Below, one piece after another: positions 45,589 to 54,174 of a stretch of DNA of 64,000 bases. This DNA comes from Burkholderiales bacterium PBB2 (GTDB lineage: Bacteria; Pseudomonadota; Gammaproteobacteria; Burkholderiales; Burkholderiaceae_C): positions 23,206 to 87,205 of the forward strand of contig NKIM01000025.1 in assembly GCA_002255955.1 (NCBI GenBank), read 5' to 3'. The translations under genes were made by a program, and so were the position numbers. Positions within the stretch are counted from its first letter, which is position 1. Each line of letters opens with the position of its first letter. The notes below the pieces were generated by a model that made no database searches, was not told the origin of the DNA, and saw only the letters and a list, made by a program, of their open reading frames with translations.

Positions 45589-46386
45589 ATGTCCGACATC
45601 CTCCGCCGCATCGTTGCGGTCAAACATGAAGAGCTGGCCGTGCTGCGCCGCCAGCGCTCGCTGGCCAGCCTGCGCGAGGAGGCCGAAAGCGCCGAGCGTC
45701 GCGCCGACCTGCGCGATTTCGAGGCGGCCTTGCGCGCCCAGATTGCGGCGGGCCGCAGTGCCGTGATCGCCGAGATCAAAAAGGCCAGCCCCAGCAAGGG
45801 CGTGCTGCGCGCGAACTTCGAGCCTGCCGCCATCGCGCAGAGTTATGCCCGCCACGGCGCCGCCTGCCTGAGCGTGCTGACCGATGCGCAGTTCTTCCAG
45901 GGCTCGGTCGACTATTTGCAGCAGGCCCGCGCTGCCTGCGCGCTGCCGGTGCTGCGCAAGGACTTCATGGTCGACGAGTACCAGGTCTTTGAAGCGCGGG
46001 CCATGGGGGCCGACTGCATCTTGCTGATCGCCGCCTGCCTCGATGACGCGCAGATGGCCGATCTCGAGGCCGTGGCGCAGAGTCTGGGCCTGGCCGTGCT
46101 GGTCGAGGTGCACGACGGTGCCGAGCTGGACCGCGCCCTGCGCCTCAAGACCCCGCTGGTCGGCATCAACAACCGCAATCTGCGCAGCTTCGAAGTCACG
46201 CTGGACACCACCCTGGGTCTGCTGGACCGTGTGCCGGCCGAGCGCCTGCTGGTGACCGAGTCCGGCATCCTGGCTGCGGCCGATGTGCAGACCATGCGCG
46301 CCGCGAACGTGCATGCCTTCCTGGTCGGCGAGGCCTTCATGCGTGCGCCCGATCCGGGTGAGGCGCTGGCCGCCTTGTTTGCCTGA
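45589..46386 (+). CDS. trpC: Indole-3-glycerol phosphate synthase
   Basis: A 265-residue barrel enzyme. The opening [19 protein letters not shown], the catalytic [43 protein letters not shown] and [17 protein letters not shown] motifs and the VTESGI loop are present. It closes the indole ring in tryptophan synthesis. 34 bases after trpD. trpF and trpBA are not in the window. Confidence 0.97.
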   Translation: MSDILRRIVAVKHEELAVLRRQRSLASLREEAESAERRADLRDFEAALRAQIAAGRSAVIAEIKKASPSKGVLRANFEPAAIAQSYARHGAACLSVLTDAQFFQGSVDYLQQARAACALPVLRKDFMVDEYQVFEARAMGADCILLIAACLDDAQMADLEAVAQSLGLAVLVEVHDGAELDRALRLKTPLVGINNRNLRSFEVTLDTTLGLLDRVPAERLLVTESGILAAADVQTMRAANVHAFLVGEAFMRAPDPGEALAALFA

Positions 46387-46402
46387 TGACTGTTTTTGGC
46401 CT

Positions 46403-47107
46403 GTGAATCTGGACCTGCTGGCCCCTGTGGACCCCGGCTGGCAGCCGGTGCTCGATGCCTGGGCGACCAGCGCCGAGGGTCAGCGCTTGTTGGCTTTCTT
46501 GCAGCGCCGCCGTGAGTCCGGCGCCTTGATCTACCCGCCCGAGCCGCTGCGTGCCCTGCGGCTGACGCCCCTGGCCGAGACCCGTGTGCTCATCCTGGGC
46601 CAGGACCCCTACCACGGGCCGGGCCAAGCCGAGGGCCTGGCGTTCTCGGTGCCCGAGGGCATCGCGCCGCCGCCCAGCCTGCGCAATGTGTTCAAGGAGC
46701 TGCAGCGCGATCTGGGTCAGCAGCCGCCCATGTCGCCCCATCTGGGTGCCTGGGCGCGCCGAGGCGTGCTGCTGCTCAACAGCTGTTTCACCGTGGAAGA
46801 CGGCGCGCCCGCCAGCCACGCCAAGCAGGGCTGGGAAGCCCTGAGCGACGCCCTGATCGCCGCGGCCGCGCGAGACCCCGCGCCCAAGGTCTTCATGCTC
46901 TGGGGCGCGTACGCGCAGGCCAAGGCACCGCTGATCGCGGCGGCCCAGGGCCCGGGCGCCGCGCCGCACTGCGTCTTGCAGGCCAACCATCCTTCGCCGC
47001 TCTCGGCCCTGCGGCCGCCTGTGCCTTTCATCGGCTGCGGGCATTTCAGCGCGGCAGCCGCTTTTTTGGCGCAGCACGGCCGCGCGCTGGACTGGTCGCT
47101 GGACTGA
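46403..47107 (+). CDS. ung: Uracil-DNA glycosylase
   Basis: A 234-residue enzyme that removes uracil from DNA. The catalytic water-activating motif GQDPYHGPGQAEGLAFSV and the DNA-contacting leucine loop HPSPLSAL are intact, with LLLNSCFTVE and MLWGAYAQAK between them. The best start is GTG at 46403, shortly after the trpC stop. In-frame codons upstream overlap trpC. It may be read from the trp operon transcript. Confidence 0.94.
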   Translation: MNLDLLAPVDPGWQPVLDAWATSAEGQRLLAFLQRRRESGALIYPPEPLRALRLTPLAETRVLILGQDPYHGPGQAEGLAFSVPEGIAPPPSLRNVFKELQRDLGQQPPMSPHLGAWARRGVLLLNSCFTVEDGAPASHAKQGWEALSDALIAAAARDPAPKVFMLWGAYAQAKAPLIAAAQGPGAAPHCVLQANHPSPLSALRPPVPFIGCGHFSAAAAFLAQHGRALDWSLD

Positions 47108-47286
47108 GGGTTGCCGCGGCCCGACTCAGGGCTATCCCCAAGGCGTCACGCCCGGAAACGAAAGAGTCGTCAACGACAATCTGTCGTTTCACCGGTCGAT
47201 GGAGCTTTGCTCTAAAGACCTCTTCAAGACCTGCTCAAGGTTTACTCAAGATTTGCAGGCACTCCGGGCAGCTACCAGTCGTCATC

Positions 47287-47304
47287 TTGGTTCTAAACTG
47301 GTAT
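47287..47304 (+). repeat. TTGGT-N7-TGGTAT element, copy 1
   Basis: Core TTGGTTCTAAACTGGTAT. Repeated 148 bases downstream with a single difference, and its two TGGT words are 11 bases apart, so they fall on the same face of the helix. Confidence 0.6.
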
Positions 47305-47434
47305 GGTGTTTACCCAGGGAGTCATGGGTTTCCCTTCCTCTGAGGCGGCGCTGACCGGGCGCTGACAAGGCGCAAAAGCGGCGTTTCGGCATGGTTGCAA
47401 CCAGGGTAGACCAGCAATTGACGGGTCTTCATTT

Positions 47435-47452
47435 TTGGTACTAAACTGGTAT
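47435..47452 (+). repeat. TTGGT-N7-TGGTAT element, copy 2
   Basis: Core TTGGTACTAAACTGGTAT, followed by TAATATG where ATG is the kinase start. If bound, a repressor here would cover the translation start and the probable -10. Confidence 0.6.
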
Positions 47453-47456
47453 TAAT

Positions 47457-48389
47457 ATGAAAACGGTCATCCTTCGTTCACAAGCCCTGCAGGGCGCCAC
47501 GGCTTCCGATCTTTCGGCGGCGGTGCAGTACCTGATCGGCGTGGACGGTGGCGGCACCGGCACCCGTGTGCGCTTGAGCGACCGGGACGGCGTGCTGCTC
47601 GGGCAGGGCGAGTCCGGCCCCTCGGCCCTGGGTCAAGGCGCCGAGCAAGCCTGGCGCCACATCCAGCAGGCCGTGCAGGCCGCGGCTGCGCAAGCAGGCC
47701 TGGGTGAGCTGGATCTGTCGCGCTGCGCCATCGGCCTGGGCTTGTCGGGCACCGGCGTCGAGGCGCAGGTCGAGGCCTTCTCGGCCCTGCAGCCTGGCTA
47801 CGCCCTGGTGGCCCTGGACAACGACGGTTTCACCACCTTGCTGGGCGCCCATGGCGGTGAACCCGGCGCGGTGGTGGCAGCGGGCACCGGCACCATCGGC
47901 GAAGGCCTGCGCCGCAATGGCGAGCGCGCCTACATCAGCGGTTGGGGCTGGGTCTGCGGCGATGAGGGCAGCGGCGCCTGGCTGGGCCTGAAGGCCATGC
48001 GCCACGCCCAGCAGGCCCTGGATGGCCGCGCTGAAGCCGGCGCGCTGGCCCGTGCCGTCTGGGCTGTGGCCGGTCAGGACCGCGCCACCATCCTGGCCTG
48101 GTGTGCTGCCGCCGGTCAGCATGGTTATGCCAGCCTGGCGCCCCTGGTCTTTGACCATGCGCCGAACGATCCGGTGGCGGCCGGCTTTGTCGCCGACGCT
48201 GTGAGCGAGCTGGAACGCCTCGCCCACGCCCTGGATCCTCAAGCTGAACTGCCTCTGGCGCTGTGCGGCAGCATCGCTTTGCGTTTGAGTTCCGAATTCT
48301 CAGGCACCATTCGTGCCCGCTGCGTGTCACCTCGGGGTGATTCCGCCGAAGGTGCGCTGCATCTGGTGCGCAGCGCACTGCAACGCTGA
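47457..48389 (+). CDS. BadF/BadG-type N-acetylglucosamine kinase
   Basis: A 310-residue ASKHA-fold kinase. LIGVDGGGTGTRVRLSD (phosphate 1), VALDNDGFTTLLGAHGG, VVAAGTGTIGEGLRRNGE and GDEGSGAWLGLKAM are typical of the bacterial GlcNAc/glucosamine kinase branch of the BadF/BadG family. First gene of the operon, before the GntR regulator, which supports GlcNAc as substrate. The ATG at 47457 has no leader or Shine-Dalgarno. A GTG near 47523 in front of QYLIGVDGGG is an alternative start. Confidence 0.88.
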   Translation: MKTVILRSQALQGATASDLSAAVQYLIGVDGGGTGTRVRLSDRDGVLLGQGESGPSALGQGAEQAWRHIQQAVQAAAAQAGLGELDLSRCAIGLGLSGTGVEAQVEAFSALQPGYALVALDNDGFTTLLGAHGGEPGAVVAAGTGTIGEGLRRNGERAYISGWGWVCGDEGSGAWLGLKAMRHAQQALDGRAEAGALARAVWAVAGQDRATILAWCAAAGQHGYASLAPLVFDHAPNDPVAAGFVADAVSELERLAHALDPQAELPLALCGSIALRLSSEFSGTIRARCVSPRGDSAEGALHLVRSALQR

Positions 48390-48399
48390 GGATTTCGTG

Positions 48400-49137
48400 A
48401 TGAGCATCGCATTTCAATTCAAGCCCGATCCGGACGCCGCCTCGCCGCTGTACATGCAGCTGGCCCACAAGTTGGCCCAGGCCATCCGTGAGGGCGTGTA
48501 CCACGCCGACGAGGCCCTGCCTTCGGAGCGGGTGCTGTCGGAATCGCTGGACCTGTCGCGCGTGACCGCGCGCAAGGCCATCGATCGCCTGGTCGAGCAA
48601 GGCCTGATCATCCGCAAGCGCGGCTCGGGCAACTACATCGCGCCCAAGCTGGAGCAGCCGCTGTCGCGCCTGACCAGCTTCTCGGAAGAGCTGCAGCAGC
48701 GCGGCTTCAAGCCCAGCTCGCGCTGGCTGACCCGCAGCTTCACGCCGGCCGCCCCGGACGAACAGCTGAGCCTGGGCCTGTCCACCGGCGAGCGCGTGGC
48801 GCGCCTGGAGCGCCTGCGCCTGGCCGACACCGTGGTCATGGCCTACGAGGTCAGCGTGCTGCCCGAGGCCGTGCTGCCCGATCCGGCCAGCGTGCAGGCC
48901 TCCTTGTACGAACACCTGGCCAAGCTCGGCGGTGCCCCGGTGCGCGCGCTGCAGCACATCCGGGCCATCAATGCCGACACCAAGCTCGCCAGCCTGCTGG
49001 AAGTGCCGGTGGGCCAGGCCGTTTTGTTCATCACCCGTGTGGGCTATCTGGAATCGGGTCATGCCGTCGAGCTGACGCATTCCTATTGCCGCAGCGATTA
49101 CTACGACTTTGTCGCCGAGATGCGGCGCGAGGGATAG
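48400..49137 (+). CDS. nagQ: GntR/HutC-family regulator of GlcNAc use (NagQ-like)
   Basis: A 245-residue regulator: winged helix of the GntR type (YMQLAHKLAQAIREGVYHADEALPSERVLSESL, VTARKAIDRLVEQGLIIRKRGSGNYI) and a UTRA/HutC ligand domain (FSEELQQRGFKPSSRWLT, YCRSDYYDFVAEMRRE). It sits inside the operon between the kinase and nagA, so it should be the local repressor, with a phosphorylated amino sugar as inducer. ATG at 48400 with GAGGA upstream. I use the name nagQ by analogy with Xanthomonas. Confidence 0.88.
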   Translation: MSIAFQFKPDPDAASPLYMQLAHKLAQAIREGVYHADEALPSERVLSESLDLSRVTARKAIDRLVEQGLIIRKRGSGNYIAPKLEQPLSRLTSFSEELQQRGFKPSSRWLTRSFTPAAPDEQLSLGLSTGERVARLERLRLADTVVMAYEVSVLPEAVLPDPASVQASLYEHLAKLGGAPVRALQHIRAINADTKLASLLEVPVGQAVLFITRVGYLESGHAVELTHSYCRSDYYDFVAEMRREG

Positions 49138-49144
49138 GCGAAGG

Positions 49145-50275
49145 ATGACCTCAGTACAGCACATCGACGCAGACATCCTCACGCCGCAAGGCTTTGTACG
49201 GGGTCGACTGGACTATGTTGAAGGGCGCGTGAGCGCCATCCACGGCAGCCCGGTCACGGAAAGCCAAGTCCGGCACGATGCCGGCGAGCGCCAGATCGTG
49301 CTGCCTGGTTTCATCGATGTGCATGTGCACGGCGGCGGCGGCCGCGACACCATGGAAGGCGGCGACGCCGCGGGCCAGATCGCGCGCCTGCATGTGCGCC
49401 ACGGCACCACCTCCATGCTGGCCACCACCATGACGGCGCCGCTGGACGAGATCCGCTCGGCGCTCAGCGCCCTTGGCCCGTTTTGTGCCGAGCGCGCCCC
49501 GGGCTCGGCCCGCCTGCTCGGCGTGCACCTGGAAGGCCCTTACATCAATCCCGGCAAGCTGGGCGCCCAGCCCGACTTCGCCAAGCCCGCGACCCTGGCC
49601 GAGATCCATGCCCTGCATGCGCTGGCGCCGATTCGCCTGATCACCCTGGCGCCGGAACTGCCCGGCACGCTGGAGCTGATCGCCGAGCTGCGCGCCGAAG
49701 GCTTCCAGGTGCAGATCGGCCACACGGCCGGCACCTACGAGGACGGCGTGCAGGCCCTGCAGCATGGCGCCGGCGGCTTCACCCATCTGTTCAACGCCAT
49801 GTCCGGCCTGCACCACCGCGAGCCCGGCATGGTGGGCGCGGCCCTGGCCCATGCCAAGTTCGCCGAGATCATCCCGGACCTGCTGCATGTGCACCCAGGT
49901 GCCATCCGCGTGGCCATGCGCTCGATCCCCTGCATGTTCTGCGTCACCGATTCCACGGCCGCGGCCGGTATGCCTGATGGCGAATACAGCCTGGGCCGCC
50001 ACCGCGTGACCAAGTGCATGGGTGGCGTGCGCCTGCCCGACGGCACCCTGGCTGGCAGCACCCTGACCATGGATCAGGCCCTGCGCAATCTGGTCGGCCT
50101 GGGCCTGGAGATTGAAGACGCCTCGCGGCGCGTGTCGACCTATGCGGCCGACTACATGGGTTTGGAAGATCGCGGTCGCCTGCAGCCTGGGGCTTGGGCG
50201 GATTTTGTTGTACTGGACCGTGATTTGCAGTTGCAAGGCGTGGTCGTTGAAGGAGAAAAAATTGACCTCGCCTGA
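49145..50275 (+). CDS. nagA: N-acetylglucosamine-6-phosphate deacetylase
   Basis: A 376-residue amidohydrolase. The metal-binding HVH (LPGFIDVHVHGGGGRDTMEG), HLEGPYINPGKLGAQ, IGHTAGTYEDGVQAL and THLFNAMSGLHHREPG, and the catalytic CVTDSTAAAG segment are all in place. It removes acetate from GlcNAc-6-phosphate. ATG at 49145, seven bases after the nagQ stop. Its end overlaps the deaminase gene by 14 bases. Confidence 0.96.
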   Translation: MTSVQHIDADILTPQGFVRGRLDYVEGRVSAIHGSPVTESQVRHDAGERQIVLPGFIDVHVHGGGGRDTMEGGDAAGQIARLHVRHGTTSMLATTMTAPLDEIRSALSALGPFCAERAPGSARLLGVHLEGPYINPGKLGAQPDFAKPATLAEIHALHALAPIRLITLAPELPGTLELIAELRAEGFQVQIGHTAGTYEDGVQALQHGAGGFTHLFNAMSGLHHREPGMVGAALAHAKFAEIIPDLLHVHPGAIRVAMRSIPCMFCVTDSTAAAGMPDGEYSLGRHRVTKCMGGVRLPDGTLAGSTLTMDQALRNLVGLGLEIEDASRRVSTYAADYMGLEDRGRLQPGAWADFVVLDRDLQLQGVVVEGEKIDLA

Positions 50276-51305
50276 GTTGGTGCATGCCTCGCGCATGTTG
50301 CAAGAAGCCCTGAGTGCCCCCGCCGCTGTCGCACACCAGCTGGCCCACGACCAGAACGCCTACGCCGAGCTCGGCGAGGCCCTGCGCGAGCAGCCGCCCA
50401 CGGCGCTGCTGACCGTGGCCCGTGGCAGCTCGGACCACGCCGCCCATTACATGGCCTATCTGATGATGGCGCGCATGGGCCGCCTGGTGACTTCGCTGCC
50501 GATGTCGCTGGTGACGCTGTACCAAAGCAAGATCGTCTGCGACGGCCTGGTGTCCCTGGCCTTCTCGCAATCGGGCCAAAGCCCCGATCTGGTCGCACCG
50601 ACCAAGTTTTTCCGAGAAGGCGGTGCCCGCACCGTGGCCTTCGTCAATGCCGAGAGCTCGCCGCTGGCCGATGCCGCGCAGTTTGTGTTCCCGCTGCGCT
50701 CGGGCCCCGAGCTGAGCGTGGCCGCCACCAAGAGCTATATCGCCCAGCTGGTGGCCGGCGCCCGCGTGGTGGCCGCTTGGAGCGGTGATGAAGACCTGCA
50801 GGCTGCGCTGCAGCAGCTGCCCTCGGCCCTGGAAGAGGCGGCCAAGCAGCGCTGGGATGTGGCGGTGGACGTGCTCAAGGGCGCGGACAAGCTCTTCGTC
50901 ATCGGCCGTGGCACGGGCCTGCCCATCGCCATGGAAGCGGCGCTGAAGTTCAAGGAAACCTGCGGCATCCAGGCCGAGGCCTTCTCGGGTGCCGAGGTCA
51001 AGCACGGCCCCATGGCCCTGGTCGACGAGGGCTACCCCATGCTGGTGTTCGCACCGCGTGGCCCGGCCCAGGCTGGACTGATCGCGCTGGCTGAGGAAAT
51101 GCGCGGCCGTGGTGCCCGCGTGCTGCTGGCTGCGCCGGCCGGCACGCCCGGCGCCGAGCTGCCCCTGGCCTGCACCGGCAATGAAGACCTGGACCCGATC
51201 GCCGTGGTGCAGAGCTTCTACCCCATGGTGGAGGTCCTGGCCCGCGCCCGCGGCCGCAACCCGGATGCGCCGCCGCATCTGGCCAAGGTCACCAAGACGA
51301 ACTGA
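50262..51305 (+). CDS. SIS-type glucosamine-6-phosphate deaminase (NagB-II)
   Basis: A 347-residue protein of two SIS sugar-isomerase domains, as in the C-terminal half of GlmS: LTVARGSSDHAAHYMAYLMM, SLAFSQSGQSPDLVAPTKFFREGG, LFVIGRGTGLPIAMEAALKFKE, and IQAEAFSGAEVKHGPMALV. Such proteins act as alternative glucosamine-6-phosphate deaminases (NagB-II) in bacteria lacking NagB. TTG start at 50262 with AAGGAG 7 bases upstream, inside the end of nagA, so the pair is translationally coupled. Confidence 0.88.
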   Translation: MTSPELVHASRMLQEALSAPAAVAHQLAHDQNAYAELGEALREQPPTALLTVARGSSDHAAHYMAYLMMARMGRLVTSLPMSLVTLYQSKIVCDGLVSLAFSQSGQSPDLVAPTKFFREGGARTVAFVNAESSPLADAAQFVFPLRSGPELSVAATKSYIAQLVAGARVVAAWSGDEDLQAALQQLPSALEEAAKQRWDVAVDVLKGADKLFVIGRGTGLPIAMEAALKFKETCGIQAEAFSGAEVKHGPMALVDEGYPMLVFAPRGPAQAGLIALAEEMRGRGARVLLAAPAGTPGAELPLACTGNEDLDPIAVVQSFYPMVEVLARARGRNPDAPPHLAKVTKTN

Positions 51306-51320
51306 TCGGGGCCGGCTGTC

Positions 51321-52799
51321 ATGACTGCTTTTCATCCCGGCCAGCTGGTGATGGTCGACATCCAGGGCAAGTCCCTGGACGCGGCCACCGCCGAGTTCCT
51401 GCGCGCCAACCAGGTGCGCGCCGTCTGCCTGTTCCGCAAGAACCTGGGCACCGAAGCCGAAGTGCGCCAGCTGACCCGCGATCTGCGCGAGGTCATGGGC
51501 CCCGGCGCCCTGATCGGCCTCGACCAGGAAGGCGGTTCGGTGGTGCGCGCCACCTTTCTGCCGCAAGCGCCTTCGGCCATGGCTCTGGGCGCGGCCGATG
51601 ATGCGGCCCTGGCCGAGAAGGTCGGCGCCGCGGTCGCACGCGGCCTGGCCTCCATCGGCGTGAACTGGAACTTCGCACCGGTGCTCGACATCAACAACAA
51701 CCCGGCCAACCCGGTGATCGCCGAGCGCAGCTTCTCCGAAGATGCCGATGATGTGACCCGTTTGGCCGGCGCCTGGATGGCCGGCTCGCTGCGCGAAGGC
51801 GTGGCCTGCTGCGTCAAGCATTTCCCCGGCCATGGCGACACCCATGTGGACTCGCACCTGGCCCTGCCGACGGTGGACAAGAGCCGCGCCGAGCTGGATG
51901 CGCTGGAGCTGCGCCCCTTCAAGGCCTTGCGCGATGCGGCACCCGCCGTGATGACGGCTCACATCGTCTACCCGCAGATCGACCCCGATCACCCGGCGAC
52001 CTTGTCGACCAAGATCCTGGGCGACATCCTGCGCCGCGAGTGGGGCTACGACGGCGTGGTCATCACCGACGCGCTGATGATGAAGGCCATCTTCGAGCGC
52101 TACGGCTACGCCCGCGCCGCCGTGATGGCCATCCAGGCCGGTGCCGACATGATCCTGGCCCAGGGTTCGCTTGACGAGCAGGGCCAGTCCATCCAGGCCT
52201 TGAAAGACGCCTTCGAGCGCGGCGAGCTGACCCAGGAGCAGGGCCGCATCGCCGCCGCCCGGCTGGACAAGCTGGCCGCCGCCTACCCGGTGCGTCATGA
52301 CGACTACCAGGGCGAGCCGCGCGCCGCCGATGACAGCCTGATGCGCCAGGCCTGGGCCGCCGGCCTGACCGCCTTGCGCGGCGCCACGCCGCCGGCTCGC
52401 GATGCCGCGCTGCGCGTGTTCGTGCAGCCCGAGGTGCCGACCGACGGCGTCTCGGAAGCCGGCCCCTCGGGCGCACAGATCGTCGAGCTGTTCCGTGCCT
52501 TCCCGAATGCCCAGATCGAGTTCGTCGAGGACATCCTGGCCCTGGACTGGACCACGGTGCCGCAGGACGGGCGCTTGAACATCGTCGCCTCCACCCACCG
52601 CATGCGTTACGGCCAGAACGCCTGCGCCTGGACGCCTGATCTGCATCTGGTGCTCTGGAACCCCTTCCAGGCCCTGGATGTGCCGGGTCCGACCGTGGTG
52701 AGCTGGGGTTATGCCGATGGCGCCCTGGCCGGCCTGCAGGCATGGTTGCAGGGCGAGCATGTGGCCGCTGCGCAGTCGCCTGTGCGTCTGGATGCCTGA
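51321..52799 (+). CDS. GH3 beta-N-acetylhexosaminidase
   Basis: A 492-residue GH3 glycosidase without a signal peptide. The His-Asp acid/base dyad KHFPGHGDTHVDSHLALP and the nucleophile loop GVVITDALMMKAI are intact, which puts it in the NagZ-like branch. It is longer than standard NagZ (about 340), carrying an extra domain of about 140 residues (AALRVFVQPEVPTDGVSEAG to the C-terminus). It should release GlcNAc from chitooligosaccharides or muropeptides in the cytoplasm. Fifteen bases after the deaminase gene. Confidence 0.92.
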   Translation: MTAFHPGQLVMVDIQGKSLDAATAEFLRANQVRAVCLFRKNLGTEAEVRQLTRDLREVMGPGALIGLDQEGGSVVRATFLPQAPSAMALGAADDAALAEKVGAAVARGLASIGVNWNFAPVLDINNNPANPVIAERSFSEDADDVTRLAGAWMAGSLREGVACCVKHFPGHGDTHVDSHLALPTVDKSRAELDALELRPFKALRDAAPAVMTAHIVYPQIDPDHPATLSTKILGDILRREWGYDGVVITDALMMKAIFERYGYARAAVMAIQAGADMILAQGSLDEQGQSIQALKDAFERGELTQEQGRIAAARLDKLAAAYPVRHDDYQGEPRAADDSLMRQAWAAGLTALRGATPPARDAALRVFVQPEVPTDGVSEAGPSGAQIVELFRAFPNAQIEFVEDILALDWTTVPQDGRLNIVASTHRMRYGQNACAWTPDLHLVLWNPFQALDVPGPTVVSWGYADGALAGLQAWLQGEHVAAAQSPVRLDA

Positions 52800-52847
52800 G
52801 CCCGGCGCGCCTTGTCAGCCTGAGAACAATACACGAGGAGACCGGCC

Positions 52848-54170
52848 ATGAGCCAAGAATCGTCAGCCGCGGCAGGGCGTTCCCCGATCCGATGGATTCC
52901 CAGCCTGTACTTTGTGCAGGGCATGCAGTTCTTTGTCGTCATGCTGATTGCCGGCCTGATGTTCAAGAACATGGGCGTGGCCAATGACCAGATCGCCCGC
53001 TGGACCGGCTTGCTGGGACTGGCCTGGGCGATCAAGCCCTTGTGGAGCCCGTTCCTGGAATTGGCACGCAGCAAGAAGCTGATCGTCGTGGCCATGCAGT
53101 TCACCGGTGCCGCTGGACTCGGCCTGATGGCGCTGGCCCTGCAGTTGCCAATGTGGTTTGCAGCCTCCATCGGCGTGCTCTTCGTGCTGGCTTACGCTTC
53201 GGCCACCCACGACATCGCCTGCGACGGGCTCTATATGGCTGCGCTCGATGCCAAGTCGCAGGCCGCCTATGCGGGGTGGCAGGGCGCCTTCTTCAATGCC
53301 TCCAAATTTCTGACCTTGGGCGGCTTGTTGGTTCTGGCCGGCCATCTGGAGACACGCTACGGTGTGTTCAACGCGTGGTCCATCATCTTTGTCTTGCTGG
53401 CGGTGCTGCTGGCGCTGCTGGCCGCTTACAACGCCTACGCCTTGCCCGGGACCTTGAACACCGAGACGGCCGATATCAGTGCCGCGGGTGTGGCGCGCAC
53501 CTTGCGCGAGGTGATCGGCGACTTTCTGCGCAAGCCGGGCATCTGGCTGGCGATTCTGTTCATCGTGCTGTTCCGCTTTGCCGAGGGGCAGGTGCAGACC
53601 ATCGGACCCTTGTTCCTGATTGAAGCGCGCGACAAGGGCGGCTTGGGGCTGAGCACCGAACAGGTGGGCGGCGTCTATGGCACGGTGGGGACGGCGGCTT
53701 TTCTCGTCGGCTCCATCCTGGGCGGCTACTTCACGTCGTGGCTGAGTCTCAAGCGCGCCATGCCGGTTCTGATCTTGATGATGGCCGTGCCCAACGTGAC
53801 CTTCTACTACCTCAGCGTGAGCCTGCCGCAGGACATGTTCCACATCAGCGCAGCCGTGGCCGTGGAGATGTTTGGTTATGGCTTCGGCTTTGTCGGCATG
53901 ATTCTCTACATCATGCAGGCGGTCGCACCGGGCAAGTTCCAGACTGCGCATTACGCGCTCGGCTCTGGCGTCATGCAACTGGGGTTCATCTTTTCCAAGA
54001 CCATCAGCGGTGACATCCAGGTGGCCATGGGCTACCAGAGCTTTTTCCTCTGGACGATTGCTTGCGGCGTACCGGCCTTGGTCCTGATGTTCTTCGTCAA
54101 GATTCCGGGCGCGCAAGCGGCCGAGACCGCCCTCACGGGAGTTGATGCCGCTCCCGCTGCGAGCCGCTGA
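52848..54170 (+). CDS. MFS transporter, AmpG-like (PAT family)
   Basis: A 440-residue membrane protein with about twelve hydrophobic segments and the PAT-type opening IRWIPSLYFVQGMQFFVVMLI, then AYASATHDIACDGLYMAALDAKSQAAYAG, a segment characteristic of AmpG-like permeases. In related operons such transporters import GlcNAc, chitooligosaccharide or anhydromuropeptides. ATG at 52848 with GAGGAG about 8 bases upstream. 48 bases after the GH3 gene, and 4 bases before the GH16-like gene. Confidence 0.85.
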   Translation: MSQESSAAAGRSPIRWIPSLYFVQGMQFFVVMLIAGLMFKNMGVANDQIARWTGLLGLAWAIKPLWSPFLELARSKKLIVVAMQFTGAAGLGLMALALQLPMWFAASIGVLFVLAYASATHDIACDGLYMAALDAKSQAAYAGWQGAFFNASKFLTLGGLLVLAGHLETRYGVFNAWSIIFVLLAVLLALLAAYNAYALPGTLNTETADISAAGVARTLREVIGDFLRKPGIWLAILFIVLFRFAEGQVQTIGPLFLIEARDKGGLGLSTEQVGGVYGTVGTAAFLVGSILGGYFTSWLSLKRAMPVLILMMAVPNVTFYYLSVSLPQDMFHISAAVAVEMFGYGFGFVGMILYIMQAVAPGKFQTAHYALGSGVMQLGFIFSKTISGDIQVAMGYQSFFLWTIACGVPALVLMFFVKIPGAQAAETALTGVDAAPAASR

Positions 54171-54174
54171 GATC

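Larger units (their letters stand above)
47108..47456. promoter_or_regulatory. Promoter/operator region of the GlcNAc operon
   Basis: A 349-base region between ung and the sugar kinase. It holds two copies of an 18-base element, TTGGT-N7-TGGTAT (47287-47304 and 47435-47452), identical except at one position of the spacer. The first copy runs into a near palindrome, CTGGTA-N7-TACCCAG (47298-47317). The second ends 5 bases before the kinase ATG. There is also a CTCAAG word repeated near 47233 and 47244. These are the likely GntR (NagQ-like) binding sites. Confidence 0.65.

Noticed and set aside
47108..47140. CTGAG...CTCAG inverted repeat after ung as a terminator
   Set aside because: The stem is short (5 bases) and no T-run follows.
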